Shown: positions 8,028-16,025, numbered from the stretch's first letter. The stretch: 64,000 nucleotides of DNA from Bacillota bacterium (GCA_023390815.1 JAEWCC010000048.1:1-64000); one strand, 5' to 3'. Program-made: numbers and translations. The notes: generated by a model not told the origin, from the letters alone.

Positions 8028-9251
8028 TTACTGCGCGTTCTCTTCGGTCAGATACGGATTGCTCTCAATTTCCTCGATGCAGGAAACGCGGTCCAGCTGC
8101 TTTTCGATCGTGCGGGAACGGCGCGAAGCATCGTCCAGATTGTTCTGTGCGGCGAACAGGCTCTTTTGCGTTTTCTCCAGCGCCACCGAGAACCCGGAAA
8201 ACGCCTTGCGCACCGCCTCGAGCAGCCGCAGCACCTCGCCGGACTGCTTTTCGATGGCCAGCGTTTTAAAGCCCATCTGCAGGCTGTTTAATAGCGCGGT
8301 CAGTGTGGACGGCCCCGATATGATGACGTGGTGCTCTCTCTGGCATACGTCGAACGTACCCATCGCGATCGCGTCGGCGTAAAGCCCTTCGGTGGGCAGA
8401 TACATCACGGCAAAGTCGGTCGTCACGGGCGGGTTGATATACTTATCGCGGATGCGTTTGGCCTCGGTGACGATCGCGGCGGACAATGCCTTCATGGCTT
8501 CGCGCGCCAGCGCTTTGTCTCCGGCTGCCAGCACATCCTCTTTGGCAATATATGCTTCCATCGGAAACTTGCTGTCGATGGGCAGCAGCAGCGGTTCGTC
8601 GCCGCGGCCCGGCAGCACGACGGCGTATTCCACGCGTTCGCGTCCGTCCTTTACGCTCGCGTTCTGCATGTACTGCACGGGGGAGAGCATGGAGGAGATC
8701 AGACTGCCGAGCTGCATCTCGCCCCATGTGCCGCGCACCTTGACGTTACTCAGTACGCGCTTTAAATCTCCTACGCCCGTCGCAAGCGAACGCACCTCGC
8801 CCATGCTTTTAAACACCTGCTCGAGCTGGTCGGATACCTGTTTGAACGAGCCGGTGAGCCGTTTTTGCAGCATGTCGGATAACTGCTCGTCCACTGCGCG
8901 GCGCATCTGTTCGAGCCGGCGCTCCGTCATATCAGAGATGTCCTTGAGCTTTTGCTCCACGGCGGTGCGCAGCCTGTCCATGCTTTCGCCATTGGAGCGG
9001 GCTCCGTCGGCAATTTGCGTCCGGGCGCTGTCCCCGAGCAGCTTGAACATGCTCACCACTTCGCGGCGCAGGTCCGCGGCGCTTTGCGCCTCCTGACGCC
9101 TAAGCTCCTCGATGCGCTGTGCTTGCATCGCGTCCAGCCGCATGAACGCCTCGCGGATATCCGGCACGCCTCTGCTTCGCGTCAATGCCACGATTAAGCC
9201 GACGGCGAGCAGCAGACAAACGCCCGATAGTATATAAACCAGCACTTCCAA
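8028..9251 (-). CDS. rmuC: DNA recombination protein RmuC
   Basis: A 407-residue protein with one N-terminal membrane segment (about 4-24), a long coiled coil (about 35-150) and the RmuC nuclease-like domain (about 150-390). The diagnostic signatures RGTWGE (173-178) and PIDSKFP (224-230) are intact. RmuC proteins limit rearrangements at inverted repeats and have a predicted PD-(D/E)xK-type fold. A C-terminal helical tail follows. Length and layout match the usual family. It is a single gene on the minus strand; the start is the ATG at 9251 next to the membrane segment. Confidence 0.93.
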   Translation of the reverse strand: MEVLVYILSGVCLLLAVGLIVALTRSRGVPDIREAFMRLDAMQAQRIEELRRQEAQSAADLRREVVSMFKLLGDSARTQIADGARSNGESMDRLRTAVEQKLKDISDMTERRLEQMRRAVDEQLSDMLQKRLTGSFKQVSDQLEQVFKSMGEVRSLATGVGDLKRVLSNVKVRGTWGEMQLGSLISSMLSPVQYMQNASVKDGRERVEYAVVLPGRGDEPLLLPIDSKFPMEAYIAKEDVLAAGDKALAREAMKALSAAIVTEAKRIRDKYINPPVTTDFAVMYLPTEGLYADAIAMGTFDVCQREHHVIISGPSTLTALLNSLQMGFKTLAIEKQSGEVLRLLEAVRKAFSGFSVALEKTQKSLFAAQNNLDDASRRSRTIEKQLDRVSCIEEIESNPYLTEENAQ

Positions 9252-9451
9252 CCCATTACCCCCTTAACAAAATAAAATGCGATTTTATTATATCACGCCC
9301 TTTTCCCTTTTTTCAGGACAAGCGGCCATTGGAAAACGCATCAAATGCATATAGGATGATGAATGGGGAACAATTATTGAAAACCGATAATAAATTGTTG
9401 ACTTCATGGAATGATTGTGCTATTCTCAGCCCGAAATGGAGGTATGCGTGT

Positions 9452-9901
9452 ATGAGCAAGTGGAATATTCCGCTGATACTTAAACGGATGCTCGAAGTAC
9501 TGATGGTGCTGGGTCCCTTGTTTATGGTCGCGCTATTCTTCATATTCCGGCTGGACAGCCCTACCGTAAGCGAGATATTCCCGGGACAGTGGATCACGTT
9601 CATGTTCGTGGAGGTGTGCGGGGTATTCTGCTGGCTGATTCTTTTGATGCTGCAGCGGCTGTTGACCACAGTAATCAAAAGTACGCCCTTCGTATACGAG
9701 AACGTCAAATATCTGAAGTACATCTCGTACCTGTGCGCAGCGGCTGCGCTTGTGCTGCTGATTAAAACCTTTGCGGATTTTTCCGTGATGACGCCTATCG
9801 TTGCCATACTTGCACTGCTGTCCAGCATGTTCTGCCAGACGCTTGCGATGGTATTTGATAAAGCGGTGCGCATCAAGGACGAAAACGACCTGACCATTTA
9901 G
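9452..9901 (+). CDS. DUF2975 family membrane protein
   Basis: A 149-residue protein. The ATG at 9452 is chosen because GGAGG precedes it by 9 nt and hydrophobicity starts there. There are four membrane segments (about 15-33, 49-69, 91-109 and 112-132). The TPFVYENVKYLK stretch (78-89) between segments 2 and 3 and the terminal KDENDLTI are hallmarks of DUF2975 proteins. In Firmicutes these are regularly paired with a small Cro/CI-type regulator, as here. It is probably a sensor or stress membrane protein controlled by or controlling that regulator; the mechanism is unknown. Confidence 0.85.
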   Translation: MSKWNIPLILKRMLEVLMVLGPLFMVALFFIFRLDSPTVSEIFPGQWITFMFVEVCGVFCWLILLMLQRLLTTVIKSTPFVYENVKYLKYISYLCAAAALVLLIKTFADFSVMTPIVAILALLSSMFCQTLAMVFDKAVRIKDENDLTI

Positions 9902-9917
9902 AAACGGAGGTGCCCAT

Positions 9918-10133
9918 TTGGCGATCATCGTGAATCTGGATGTAATGATGGCGAAAAGAAAAATATCGTTGAACGAGCTCTCCGAGCGCGTCGGCATTAC
10001 AAAAGCCAATCTGTCCATATTAAAAACCGGCAAAGCCAAGGCGATTCGCTTTTCTACGCTCAACCAGATCTGCGAAGAGCTTCGCTGTCAGCCAGGCGAC
10101 ATATTAGAATTCAGGGAGGAAGAGGATGACTGA
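9918..10133 (+). CDS. Cro/CI (XRE)-type HTH regulator, YozG-like
   Basis: A 71-residue protein consisting almost only of a helix-turn-helix domain; the HTH core spans about residues 15-38 (SLNELSERVGI ... NLSILKTGKAK). It starts at TTG 9918, supported by ACGGAGGTG. The C-terminal CQPGDILEF motif is typical of the small regulators next to DUF2975 genes. It lies 16 bp after the membrane gene and overlaps the next tiny ORF, so the three form one operon. It probably binds the operon's own promoter. Confidence 0.9.
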   Translation: MAIIVNLDVMMAKRKISLNELSERVGITKANLSILKTGKAKAIRFSTLNQICEELRCQPGDILEFREEEDD

Positions 10134-10236
10134 TACAAGCTACCTCTACGAGTATTTCCTTGCCAACAGCCCCAAAGAGGATAAGGAAACTGAGGAGGAC
10201 GACGAGGAAACGCAAGAGGAGACCTCCGGCCAGTAG
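10126..10236 (+). CDS. Acidic 36-aa peptide overlapping the HTH gene
   Basis: ATG at 10126 overlaps the last 8 bp of the HTH gene in another frame and is preceded by AGGGAGGAAGAGG. The peptide begins MTDTSYLYEYFLANSPKE and continues with a strongly acidic Glu/Asp-rich tail ending SGQ. The good ribosome site, coupled start and position at the operon end favour translation. There is no recognised family. It could be a modulator of the membrane protein/regulator pair. It may still be a chance ORF. Confidence 0.45.
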   Translation: MTDTSYLYEYFLANSPKEDKETEEDDEETQEETSGQ

Positions 10237-10270
10237 AGCCGGTTGCACAGGCAAAAATGCATGTGCAATA

Positions 10271-10299
10271 TTGACAATTTACGGCACGTTATATATATT
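10271..10299 (+). promoter_or_regulatory. Consensus sigma-A promoter ahead of a truncated riboswitch
   Basis: TTGACA (10271-10276), a 17-bp spacer and TATATT (10294-10299). No ORF follows on the plus strand. The transcript would contain only the half aptamer at 10330 and stop at the terminator at 10391. Confidence 0.7.
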
Positions 10300-10306
10300 G
10301 TAAACA

Positions 10307-10368
10307 ATTGAATAGCTTGCTGTAAGATTCCACAAACCAGAGCAAACGGCAACCACGGCTGAGAAACG
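10307..10368 (+). repeat. Left copy of riboswitch leader plus 5' half of a c-di-GMP-I aptamer (remnant)
   Basis: 10307-10322 and 10330-10368 repeat, with one mismatch and with one indel plus one mismatch respectively, the sequences at 12081-12096 and 12120-12159. The shared part includes the GGCAACCACGGCTGA segment of the aptamer, but the conserved GCGCAAAGC half found in the right copy is missing here. The remnant is followed by unrelated sequence. Confidence 0.65.
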
Positions 10369-10390
10369 GTATTGAGCAGTTATTCATATA

Positions 10391-10417
10391 AGCGCCATTT
10401 CAGGGCGTTTTTTCTTT
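10391..10417 (+). terminator. Terminator after the riboswitch remnant
   Basis: A 6-bp stem AGCGCC / GGCGTT (one G-U pair, 7-nt loop) is followed by TTTTCTTTT. With the promoter at 10271 it defines a short non-coding transcript of roughly 110 nt. Confidence 0.6.
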
Positions 10418-10466
10418 TGCTGACAGCACGTTTTTTGATTATTTTCTATTAATCGAGGTCTCTACA

Positions 10467-10672
10467 ATGGCTATCAAAATGGTGAATAATAGTTATTTGA
10501 CTCCTAAACAGATGTTCTTATAGTTTCAGAATTTCAATCAAGCAGAACTTATCACAGGCTACAAAAATCATTATAAACAATACTATCTGCAATTTGCTAA
10601 TTATTTTGGTGTGGATTCTGCTGTATCACAGATTGACGAAAATACAATTGTTAATCTCTTTCATTTATTATA
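10467..10672 (+). pseudogene. Possible decayed tyrosine-integrase N-terminus
   Basis: Reading from ATG 10467 gives 18 codons, an in-frame TAG, then a frame open to the TAA at 10670. The second part contains ITGYKNHYKQYY followed by QFANYF and IDENTIVNLFHLL. That resembles the SAM-like arm/core-binding domain at the start of tyrosine recombinases (YKxHxxQYY ... IxExTIxxFL). No catalytic domain follows. It is AT-rich like the adjoining ORF. The similarity is by eye only and could be chance. Confidence 0.35.
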
Positions 10673-10719
10673 AAACATTGTCAAATTTCAATGATGTAAA
10701 GAGATAAATCCAATCCGAA

Positions 10720-11673
10720 TTAGAAGCCGAAATATTTTATTGGCACATCCTTTAAATCCTTATTTTCAGACCAAACAAATAAATAAGTAGTAGTGATTTT
10801 ATCTTCAGTCATATACGGATATTCCTTAAAAAAATCTGAACAAGTGTTTTTTAAATAAACATAGCAGTGGCTATTAATTCGCTTGATTTCACTTAGCGTT
10901 AGGCCACAATAATACCTTGATAACAAATCAATAAATTTATTTGCAATTCGCTCATTGGAACTTGCTTCTTGAAAGCATTTGGAGATAGTGTGATCGATTT
11001 GAGTATCCCTTGCTTCCCTTTCTGTTAATAGCTTTTGCTTAATTATAGAAATTCGTCTATATCTTATTTTTTTTATAAAAGGTTTTAAAAAAGAATCAAA
11101 TGCAATTGATGTAATTATTCCTGCATTAATGTCTTTGATGAATGGTACATTGATACCTATATAGTCTGTAAAAGTGATAATCATCAATAAAATTATTCTG
11201 AAAAACGCAGTAGAAAAAAGGCTCTTAATTATAAGGCTAAAAAATTTTACTTCTTTTTTTTCATTTTCTTCAAGTTCCTCATAGTATTCCAACGGATACG
11301 TAATATCAAAATCTTTAAATAAGTAATGTATTTCATGGATAGTAACAGGGATGATGAAAGCTAAACTTGTAAATAAAAAGACCGACAGTTCTATACTCTG
11401 ATAATGAGTGCTCAAGATTCTTGCCAACATAAATAACATTGTTGGAATCATTAGATATCCGTGGAATAAAAAAACAAATACAAATAGAAAGGATTTTTGA
11501 TATCGTAACCCCAATATAAAAATTAACATAGGAAAAAGAAAATTAGTTATGTAAAATGGGATATATATCTTGGGAATAGGATTAAGAAATGAGTATACAG
11601 AAAAAGGAAGAAATGCAAGTTCAAGAACAATAATAATTATGCTAAAAAACAACGGTATCTTTTTATTAATCAT
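10720..11673 (-). CDS. Unrecognised AT-rich membrane protein (317 aa)
   Basis: No family recognised. Hydrophobic segments lie at about residues 5-28, 38-58, 62-85, 92-115, 145-170 and possibly 180-200. A soluble basic and acidic C-terminal region of about 110 residues contains a Cys pair (SKCFQEASS; YYCGLTLSEI). Base composition is far more AT-rich than the neighbouring genes and codon use is dominated by A/T third positions, which suggests horizontal acquisition. The minus-strand promoter at 11704-11733 and an AGGAATA ribosome site support expression. It is the only intact gene of an island bounded by riboswitch-derived repeats. Confidence 0.65.
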   Translation of the reverse strand: MINKKIPLFFSIIIIVLELAFLPFSVYSFLNPIPKIYIPFYITNFLFPMLIFILGLRYQKSFLFVFVFLFHGYLMIPTMLFMLARILSTHYQSIELSVFLFTSLAFIIPVTIHEIHYLFKDFDITYPLEYYEELEENEKKEVKFFSLIIKSLFSTAFFRIILLMIITFTDYIGINVPFIKDINAGIITSIAFDSFLKPFIKKIRYRRISIIKQKLLTEREARDTQIDHTISKCFQEASSNERIANKFIDLLSRYYCGLTLSEIKRINSHCYVYLKNTCSDFFKEYPYMTEDKITTTYLFVWSENKDLKDVPIKYFGF

Positions 11674-11703
11674 AAGCTTATTCCTATGGCTTGTATTTTG
11701 TGA

Positions 11704-11733
11704 ATTATACCATACGATTAAAGTGACTTACAA
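11704..11733 (-). promoter_or_regulatory. Promoter of the AT-rich membrane protein
   Basis: On the minus strand, TTGTAA (11733-11728), an 18-bp spacer and TATAAT (11709-11704) lie about 30 bp before the ATG at 11673. Confidence 0.6.
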
Positions 11734-12080
11734 CAAAATATAACATGGAAACCAGTAATGTGATACAATACAAATAACAAGCCTTTTTAGTTAAGATAAA
11801 CAATGCCCATAAAACCGATAATAAAGGGTATATCATAGTACATGTACCCTTAAATAAGTTCAAAGAAGATTAATTAATATAGCACTAATCAATTGTCCGG
11901 AATATCGGGAGAGATATCATATAAGGTCTTGTTATTAGGAAGGGCACCATTAAATATTAGACTTAATTAATACTTTATACTTGCCAAAAATAGAGAAAAC
12001 ATTTATAATTAACTTGTCAGAAACGTGGTGTCAGTATTAAATGTACAAAGGGTTGCTGCCATCATATGAATGGCGTTTTA

Positions 12081-12159
12081 ATTGAATAACTTGCTGCACG
12101 AATGACACTTATATTTAAACCACAAACCAGAGCAAAACGGCAACCACGGCTGAAAAACG
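12081..12159 (+). repeat. Right copy of the riboswitch-derived flanking repeat
   Basis: 12081-12096 matches 10307-10322, and 12120-12159 matches 10330-10368. The spacing between the two blocks differs (23 nt here, 7 nt at the left). This copy continues into a fuller aptamer. The 11734-12080 stretch is AT-rich and shows no ORF or RNA that I recognise. Confidence 0.65.
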
Positions 12160-12212
12160 TGGGCGCAAAGCATGAAGTCTAAAGCCAAGTGGCTATGATG
12201 GTTCGGCTGCCT
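12130..12212 (+). ncRNA. c-di-GMP-I (GEMM) riboswitch, somewhat degenerate
   Basis: Reading 5' to 3': GGCAACCACG, a GNRA-like GAAAA loop, CGTGG, the hallmark GGGCGCAAAGC (consensus GGGACGCAAAGC, one A missing), then TCTAAAGCC, GGCTATGATGG and the closing TTCGGCTGCC. This order matches class-I cyclic-di-GMP aptamers. The 3' strand GGCTGCC is also the first arm of the terminator at 12205, so ligand binding could prevent termination (inferred ON switch). No gene lies between this terminator and a second one at 12270. Confidence 0.65.
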
Positions 12213-12236
12213 CCTTATGTGAAGGCAGCTTTTTTA
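12205..12236 (+). terminator. Riboswitch expression-platform terminator
   Basis: A 7-bp stem GCTGCCT / AGGCAGC with a 10-nt loop is followed by TTTTTTATTT. It shares bases with the 3' end of the aptamer. Confidence 0.75.
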
Positions 12237-12269
12237 TTTGGAAGTTTCCGCCTTTTCGGTTCAATATTC

Positions 12270-12299
12270 AAAAAAGCGAAGCGTATGCTCCGCTTTTTT
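12270..12299. terminator. Bidirectional hairpin terminator
   Basis: A 9-bp AAAAAAGCG / CGCTTTTTT stem with an inner AGC/GCT pairing. The A- and T-runs allow function on either strand. Confidence 0.7.
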
Positions 12300-12322
12300 G
12301 ATGCTCCGGTTTGAAGCTTCGT

Positions 12323-12350
12323 TTGCATTTTAAATCTGCCGATGTATAAT
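12323..12350 (+). promoter_or_regulatory. Promoter of the beta-CASP metallo-hydrolase
   Basis: TTGCAT (12323-12328), a 16-bp spacer and TATAAT (12345-12350), 64 bp before the start codon and downstream of both terminators. Confidence 0.6.
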
Positions 12351-12414
12351 AGTTTTGGACATAATTTCATATAATACGGTTGCTTTAGCTTATCGACGAA
12401 GACGGGGGTACATC

Positions 12415-13974
12415 ATGGAAATTACTTTTATGGGTGCGGCAAGGTGTGTGACTGGTTCGTGCACGATGATCGAGACGGCGGGTAAGAAGCTGCTTGTGGA
12501 CTGCGGCCTGCGGCAGGGAAGGGACGCCAAGGCAGTGCCGGTAACCGATGGGTTTACGTTCGATCCCAAGGAAATTTACGCGTTGCTTTTAACGCACGCG
12601 CATATCGACCATTCCGGGTTGATTCCCCTTTTAATCAAGAAAGGCTTTACAGGCAATATATATTGTACGGACGCAACGGCGAGACTGTGCTCCATCATGT
12701 TCCCTGATGCGGGGCATGTGCAGGAGATGGAAGTCGAGTGGCAGAACCGGAAGCGTAAACGCGCCGGGAAGCCGGAGATACTGCCCATCTATACCGTGGA
12801 GGATGCAAAAAACGCGGTGCGCTATTTGAAACCGCTCAGTTACGGTCAGCTCGTGAACGTAATGGACGGCGTCACCGCGCGCTTTGTGGATGCAGGCCAT
12901 CTTCTGGGCTCCGCTTCGATCGAACTGTTCGTTGCGGAAAACGGCACGCATAAGAAGCTTGTATTCTCCGGCGACATCGGCAATAAGGATAAACCGATCA
13001 TCAAGGACCCGACTTATATCAGCGAGGCTGATATCGTGTTTATTGAAAGTACCTACGGCGACCGGCTTCACGATAACCGGGATACGGGCGAGCAGATCAA
13101 AGAGGTGCTGACACGCGCGGTTCAGGCGGGCGGTAACATCATCATTCCGTCCTTTGCCGTGGGCCGTACTCAGGAGGTGCTCTACGAGATCAGCGTATTG
13201 CTGGACGAAGGCAGCGTGCCGGGTTTAGACAAAGTGCCTGTTTACATCGACAGCCCGCTCGGGATTGCGGCAACGGAAATCTTCCGCGAAAGCAGCAAGG
13301 GTTATTACGACGAGGAAGCGATGGCGTACCGCGCGGAAGGGGTCGAGTTCTTCTCGTTCGACACGCTTGAAATCGCGCAGACGGTGGAGGAGTCCAAAGC
13401 CATCAACGATGACCCGCGCCAGAAGATCATTATCTCGTCGAGCGGCATGTGCGACGCGGGACGCATCAAGCATCACTTGAAGCATAATTTGTGGCGGGCG
13501 GACGCCACGGTCGTTTTTGTGGGCTATCAGGCGGTGGGCACGCTGGGGCGCAGCATACTCGACCACAGCAAGAGCGTCAAGATATTCGGCGAGGATATTC
13601 AGGTGCGCGCGAACATCGAATACATCGAAGGCTTCTCCGGCCACGCGGACCGCGCGGGGCTGCTCGAGTGGATCGGGCATTTCCCGAAGTCGCTGGAGCG
13701 CGTATTCGTGATCCACGGAGAGGAAGGGATTGCGGATAAATTCGCCGGAGACTTAAAGGGCCTTGGATACAGCGCTTCGACACCCGAGCTTTTTGAAAAA
13801 TACGACACGCAGACTGCAACCGGTACCGTGCCGTTCGCCACACCGGAGGCGGAGGATACGCTGCAAAGCCTGCTCGACCGCGCGCGCCACATCGTGGAAG
13901 CAAAGGACGCTCCGCACTCCCAGCGCATGCGCAGGGAACTCAGCGATATGCTGGCCCGCTGGGAGATCGAATAA
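12415..13974 (+). CDS. MBL-fold metallo-hydrolase with beta-CASP and RMMBL domains (RNA-processing exonuclease family)
   Basis: A 519-residue protein. The metal-binding HxHxDH motif is at 61-66 (HAHIDH); further ligands are in the DAGHLLGSA and SGDIGNKD segments. The beta-CASP insertion (about 240-380, with SFAVGRTQE and SSSGMCDAGR) and the C-terminal RMMBL part (GFSGHAD, VIHGE) are present in the usual order. Such proteins act as RNA nucleases of the CPSF/YSH1 type or have unknown substrates. The ATG at 12415 is preceded by a G-rich site (GGGGGTACATC). It has its own promoter and terminator, so the upstream riboswitch probably does not control it. Confidence 0.9.
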   Translation: MEITFMGAARCVTGSCTMIETAGKKLLVDCGLRQGRDAKAVPVTDGFTFDPKEIYALLLTHAHIDHSGLIPLLIKKGFTGNIYCTDATARLCSIMFPDAGHVQEMEVEWQNRKRKRAGKPEILPIYTVEDAKNAVRYLKPLSYGQLVNVMDGVTARFVDAGHLLGSASIELFVAENGTHKKLVFSGDIGNKDKPIIKDPTYISEADIVFIESTYGDRLHDNRDTGEQIKEVLTRAVQAGGNIIIPSFAVGRTQEVLYEISVLLDEGSVPGLDKVPVYIDSPLGIAATEIFRESSKGYYDEEAMAYRAEGVEFFSFDTLEIAQTVEESKAINDDPRQKIIISSSGMCDAGRIKHHLKHNLWRADATVVFVGYQAVGTLGRSILDHSKSVKIFGEDIQVRANIEYIEGFSGHADRAGLLEWIGHFPKSLERVFVIHGEEGIADKFAGDLKGLGYSASTPELFEKYDTQTATGTVPFATPEAEDTLQSLLDRARHIVEAKDAPHSQRMRRELSDMLARWEIE

Positions 13975-13985
13975 GGGTACATCAT

Positions 13986-14016
13986 GAGGCGCGTGGAAAC
14001 CATGCGCCTCTTTTCT
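13986..14016 (+). terminator. Strong terminator of the beta-CASP gene
   Basis: An 11-bp stem (GAGGCGCGTGG / CCATGCGCCTC, loop AAA, one G-U pair) is followed by TTTTCT. Confidence 0.85.
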
Positions 14017-14062
14017 ATCAATATGGTGATTCATATTAACTGGCGGATGGGCGCACACGATT

Positions 14063-14458
14063 GTGAAGTGCCGGGCGGATTACTACTTCGGTGTAGATGG
14101 GGAAACGCTGCTGCTCCAAATCAAAGATGATATTAATCGTCTGTTGCAGCTTAAAGCTTTGTTTACTGAGCTTGCGCAGGATGAGCAAAAGGAAATCCGG
14201 CTCTCAAGCGTGATTGATATAGAAATGACAGGTTTTATAGAGCTGGAGATGTCAAATTGGTATACGTATGTCGATATCCGCAACAAGAGAGGAACCATTT
14301 TGTGGGGGCAGACACCCGAGGATTGGCGAAATTGCGCCGCTCTGATTGATGGACTGATTGAGGGGGCGGCGAATGGTCATGGAGGGCATCAATACCTTGG
14401 AGACGGCCGCGTCACCATGGTTTTATCGTACAACGAATACCTGAGGGCTTGTCCCTGA
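14063..14458 (+). CDS. Unrecognised 131-aa protein
   Basis: No family recognised. It starts at GTG 14063 (an ATT or ATG further upstream cannot be excluded; the frame opens at 14030), with only a weak ribosome site. The protein has a helical N-terminal third, a central TGFIELEMSNWYTYVDIRN strand region, an ILWGQTPEDW motif and a Gly/His-rich stretch (GHGGHQYLGDG). It reads like a globular cytosolic protein, not a shadow frame: no long competing ORF lies opposite it. It has no operon partner. Confidence 0.5.
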   Translation: MKCRADYYFGVDGETLLLQIKDDINRLLQLKALFTELAQDEQKEIRLSSVIDIEMTGFIELEMSNWYTYVDIRNKRGTILWGQTPEDWRNCAALIDGLIEGAANGHGGHQYLGDGRVTMVLSYNEYLRACP

Positions 14459-14506
14459 ATCCATCACGGAAAGCGGAGGTAAAATCCTCCGAAGTCCGAA
14501 ACACGA

Positions 14507-15949
14507 TTATTCGGCAAATATCTTGGGTCGACCGAAACGGTTCCACGCGCTGCGCTTTAAGTTGCCGGAGCCTACGATCTTCGGCGCGGTGCGGTCGTTT
14601 ACGCTGTCGTCCTTCACGACCCCTGTATATCCGGACATCGCCTCATACACCACGCCGCCCTCGCCCACAAACGCCATATGCGTTACCCTGCCGGAACTGT
14701 TTTGAAGGAATACAGCATCGCCGGGCCTCAGCTCCGACTTTTCGATCGGTTTGCAGTACGAGTGATAAAAGGTATTGGCAGTCGAATCCAGCTGTTTGCC
14801 ATAGATGCCAGCCTTGTTCGCGCAGTACCACCACAAGCCGCTGCAGTCCCAGGCATAATCGTCCGGGAACTTCCAGCTTCCGCTGGCGTCGCAGCGCTTT
14901 CCGATACTCAGCAGATACTCAAATCTGCCGTTGGTGAAATACTCCGGGTGCGCGCTGTTGCGCTTACGCACATAACTCTCTGTAATCTTTGTACCTTGCC
15001 CGCCTAAGATATATTTCCCGCCCACACAGGTTTTGGCGATATTGAGCATGTTCGTGATGGCATCGCCGGGGGCCTTGTCCGTAAAGCGTATATACGCGCC
15101 ATAATCACAGTATGCATACCCGGCTTTGCCTTCCCATTGGACCAGCACGTACTCGTAGTCCAGCGTCTGGTCCACTACGACGATTTTATCGCCCTTTTTA
15201 AACTCGCCGAGCTTCTTGTAGTTAACGCCCCTTCCTTCGCGCACGCTGATGACGTTGGCCGTAACGACAGCGTTCGGTTCCAAATCAATTTCATTGTCAA
15301 GCTGCTGCTCAATCGTAAACTGAATATATTTACCGAAATCGCTGTAGGCGTATCCGTCTGCGCCTTTCCAAACGACATGCGCGTAGTCATAATTGAGCGT
15401 ATCGTCAAGCACGGTGATCTCGTTGCCCTTAACAAACTCGCCAAGCTTAGAATAATTGACGCCTCTGCCTGACCGGACGCTGATGCGGTTTGCCGTGACA
15501 ATGGCATTGGGTTCGCTCGGAATATCTGAAGTAAATTGAATATACTGGCCCTTGATTGAATAGGCGTAGCCTGCCTTCCATACAACCTCCGCATATTCCT
15601 GATTGAGCGCGCTATCCAATACAGTGATGCTGTTTCCAATCGCGTATTCGCCAAGGGCATTAAAATTTGCGCCTCTTCCTTCCCGGACGACCACGCTGTT
15701 GATCGCAACTTTGGCGTTCGGAACATTGCCCGAAAGGTCCGGGGACTGCGGATTCATAAACTGTATATACTGCCCTTTGTTTGAATAGGCATAACCGGCC
15801 TGCCATAAAACCATCGCGTATTCTTCGTTAAGGGCGTTATCCAGTACGATAATCTTGTCGCCTTTTTTATAAGTACCAAGCTGGGGGAAGTCCTTTCCCC
15901 GTCCCGTTCTGACACTGATCAAATTGGCAGTCACGACTGCGTCTTTCAT
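14507..15949 (-). CDS. Four-SH3b-repeat NlpC/P60 cell-wall hydrolase without signal peptide
   Basis: A 480-residue protein. The ATG at 15949 follows a GGGGG ribosome site; the frame continues upstream but without any export signal. Four SH3-like repeats of about 63 residues (4-66, 79-140, 149-212, 227-290) each carry ISVR.GRG..(F/Y)..LG.(Y/F)..G and end in GYAY...G.YI.F. An NlpC/P60 domain follows, with Cys369 in WDCSGL and His424 in THMAFVG. Such enzymes cleave stem peptides; the SH3b repeats bind the wall. Lack of a signal peptide or membrane segment recalls phage endolysins, or export by another route. It is monocistronic. Confidence 0.85.
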   Translation of the reverse strand: MKDAVVTANLISVRTGRGKDFPQLGTYKKGDKIIVLDNALNEEYAMVLWQAGYAYSNKGQYIQFMNPQSPDLSGNVPNAKVAINSVVVREGRGANFNALGEYAIGNSITVLDSALNQEYAEVVWKAGYAYSIKGQYIQFTSDIPSEPNAIVTANRISVRSGRGVNYSKLGEFVKGNEITVLDDTLNYDYAHVVWKGADGYAYSDFGKYIQFTIEQQLDNEIDLEPNAVVTANVISVREGRGVNYKKLGEFKKGDKIVVVDQTLDYEYVLVQWEGKAGYAYCDYGAYIRFTDKAPGDAITNMLNIAKTCVGGKYILGGQGTKITESYVRKRNSAHPEYFTNGRFEYLLSIGKRCDASGSWKFPDDYAWDCSGLWWYCANKAGIYGKQLDSTANTFYHSYCKPIEKSELRPGDAVFLQNSSGRVTHMAFVGEGGVVYEAMSGYTGVVKDDSVNDRTAPKIVGSGNLKRSAWNRFGRPKIFAE

Positions 15950-16025
15950 GCTAAACCCCCATCTCTGATGATGTTTACAAAAATAATTGTAATAATACAT
16001 CATATGCATAGGGGTGTTGCGTGTG

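Noticed and set aside
7613..8382. Pro/Gln-rich and Ala-rich plus-strand frames
   Set aside because: They are reverse readings of the Gly/Cys-rich gene and of the rmuC 3' end; the minus strand has the ribosome site.
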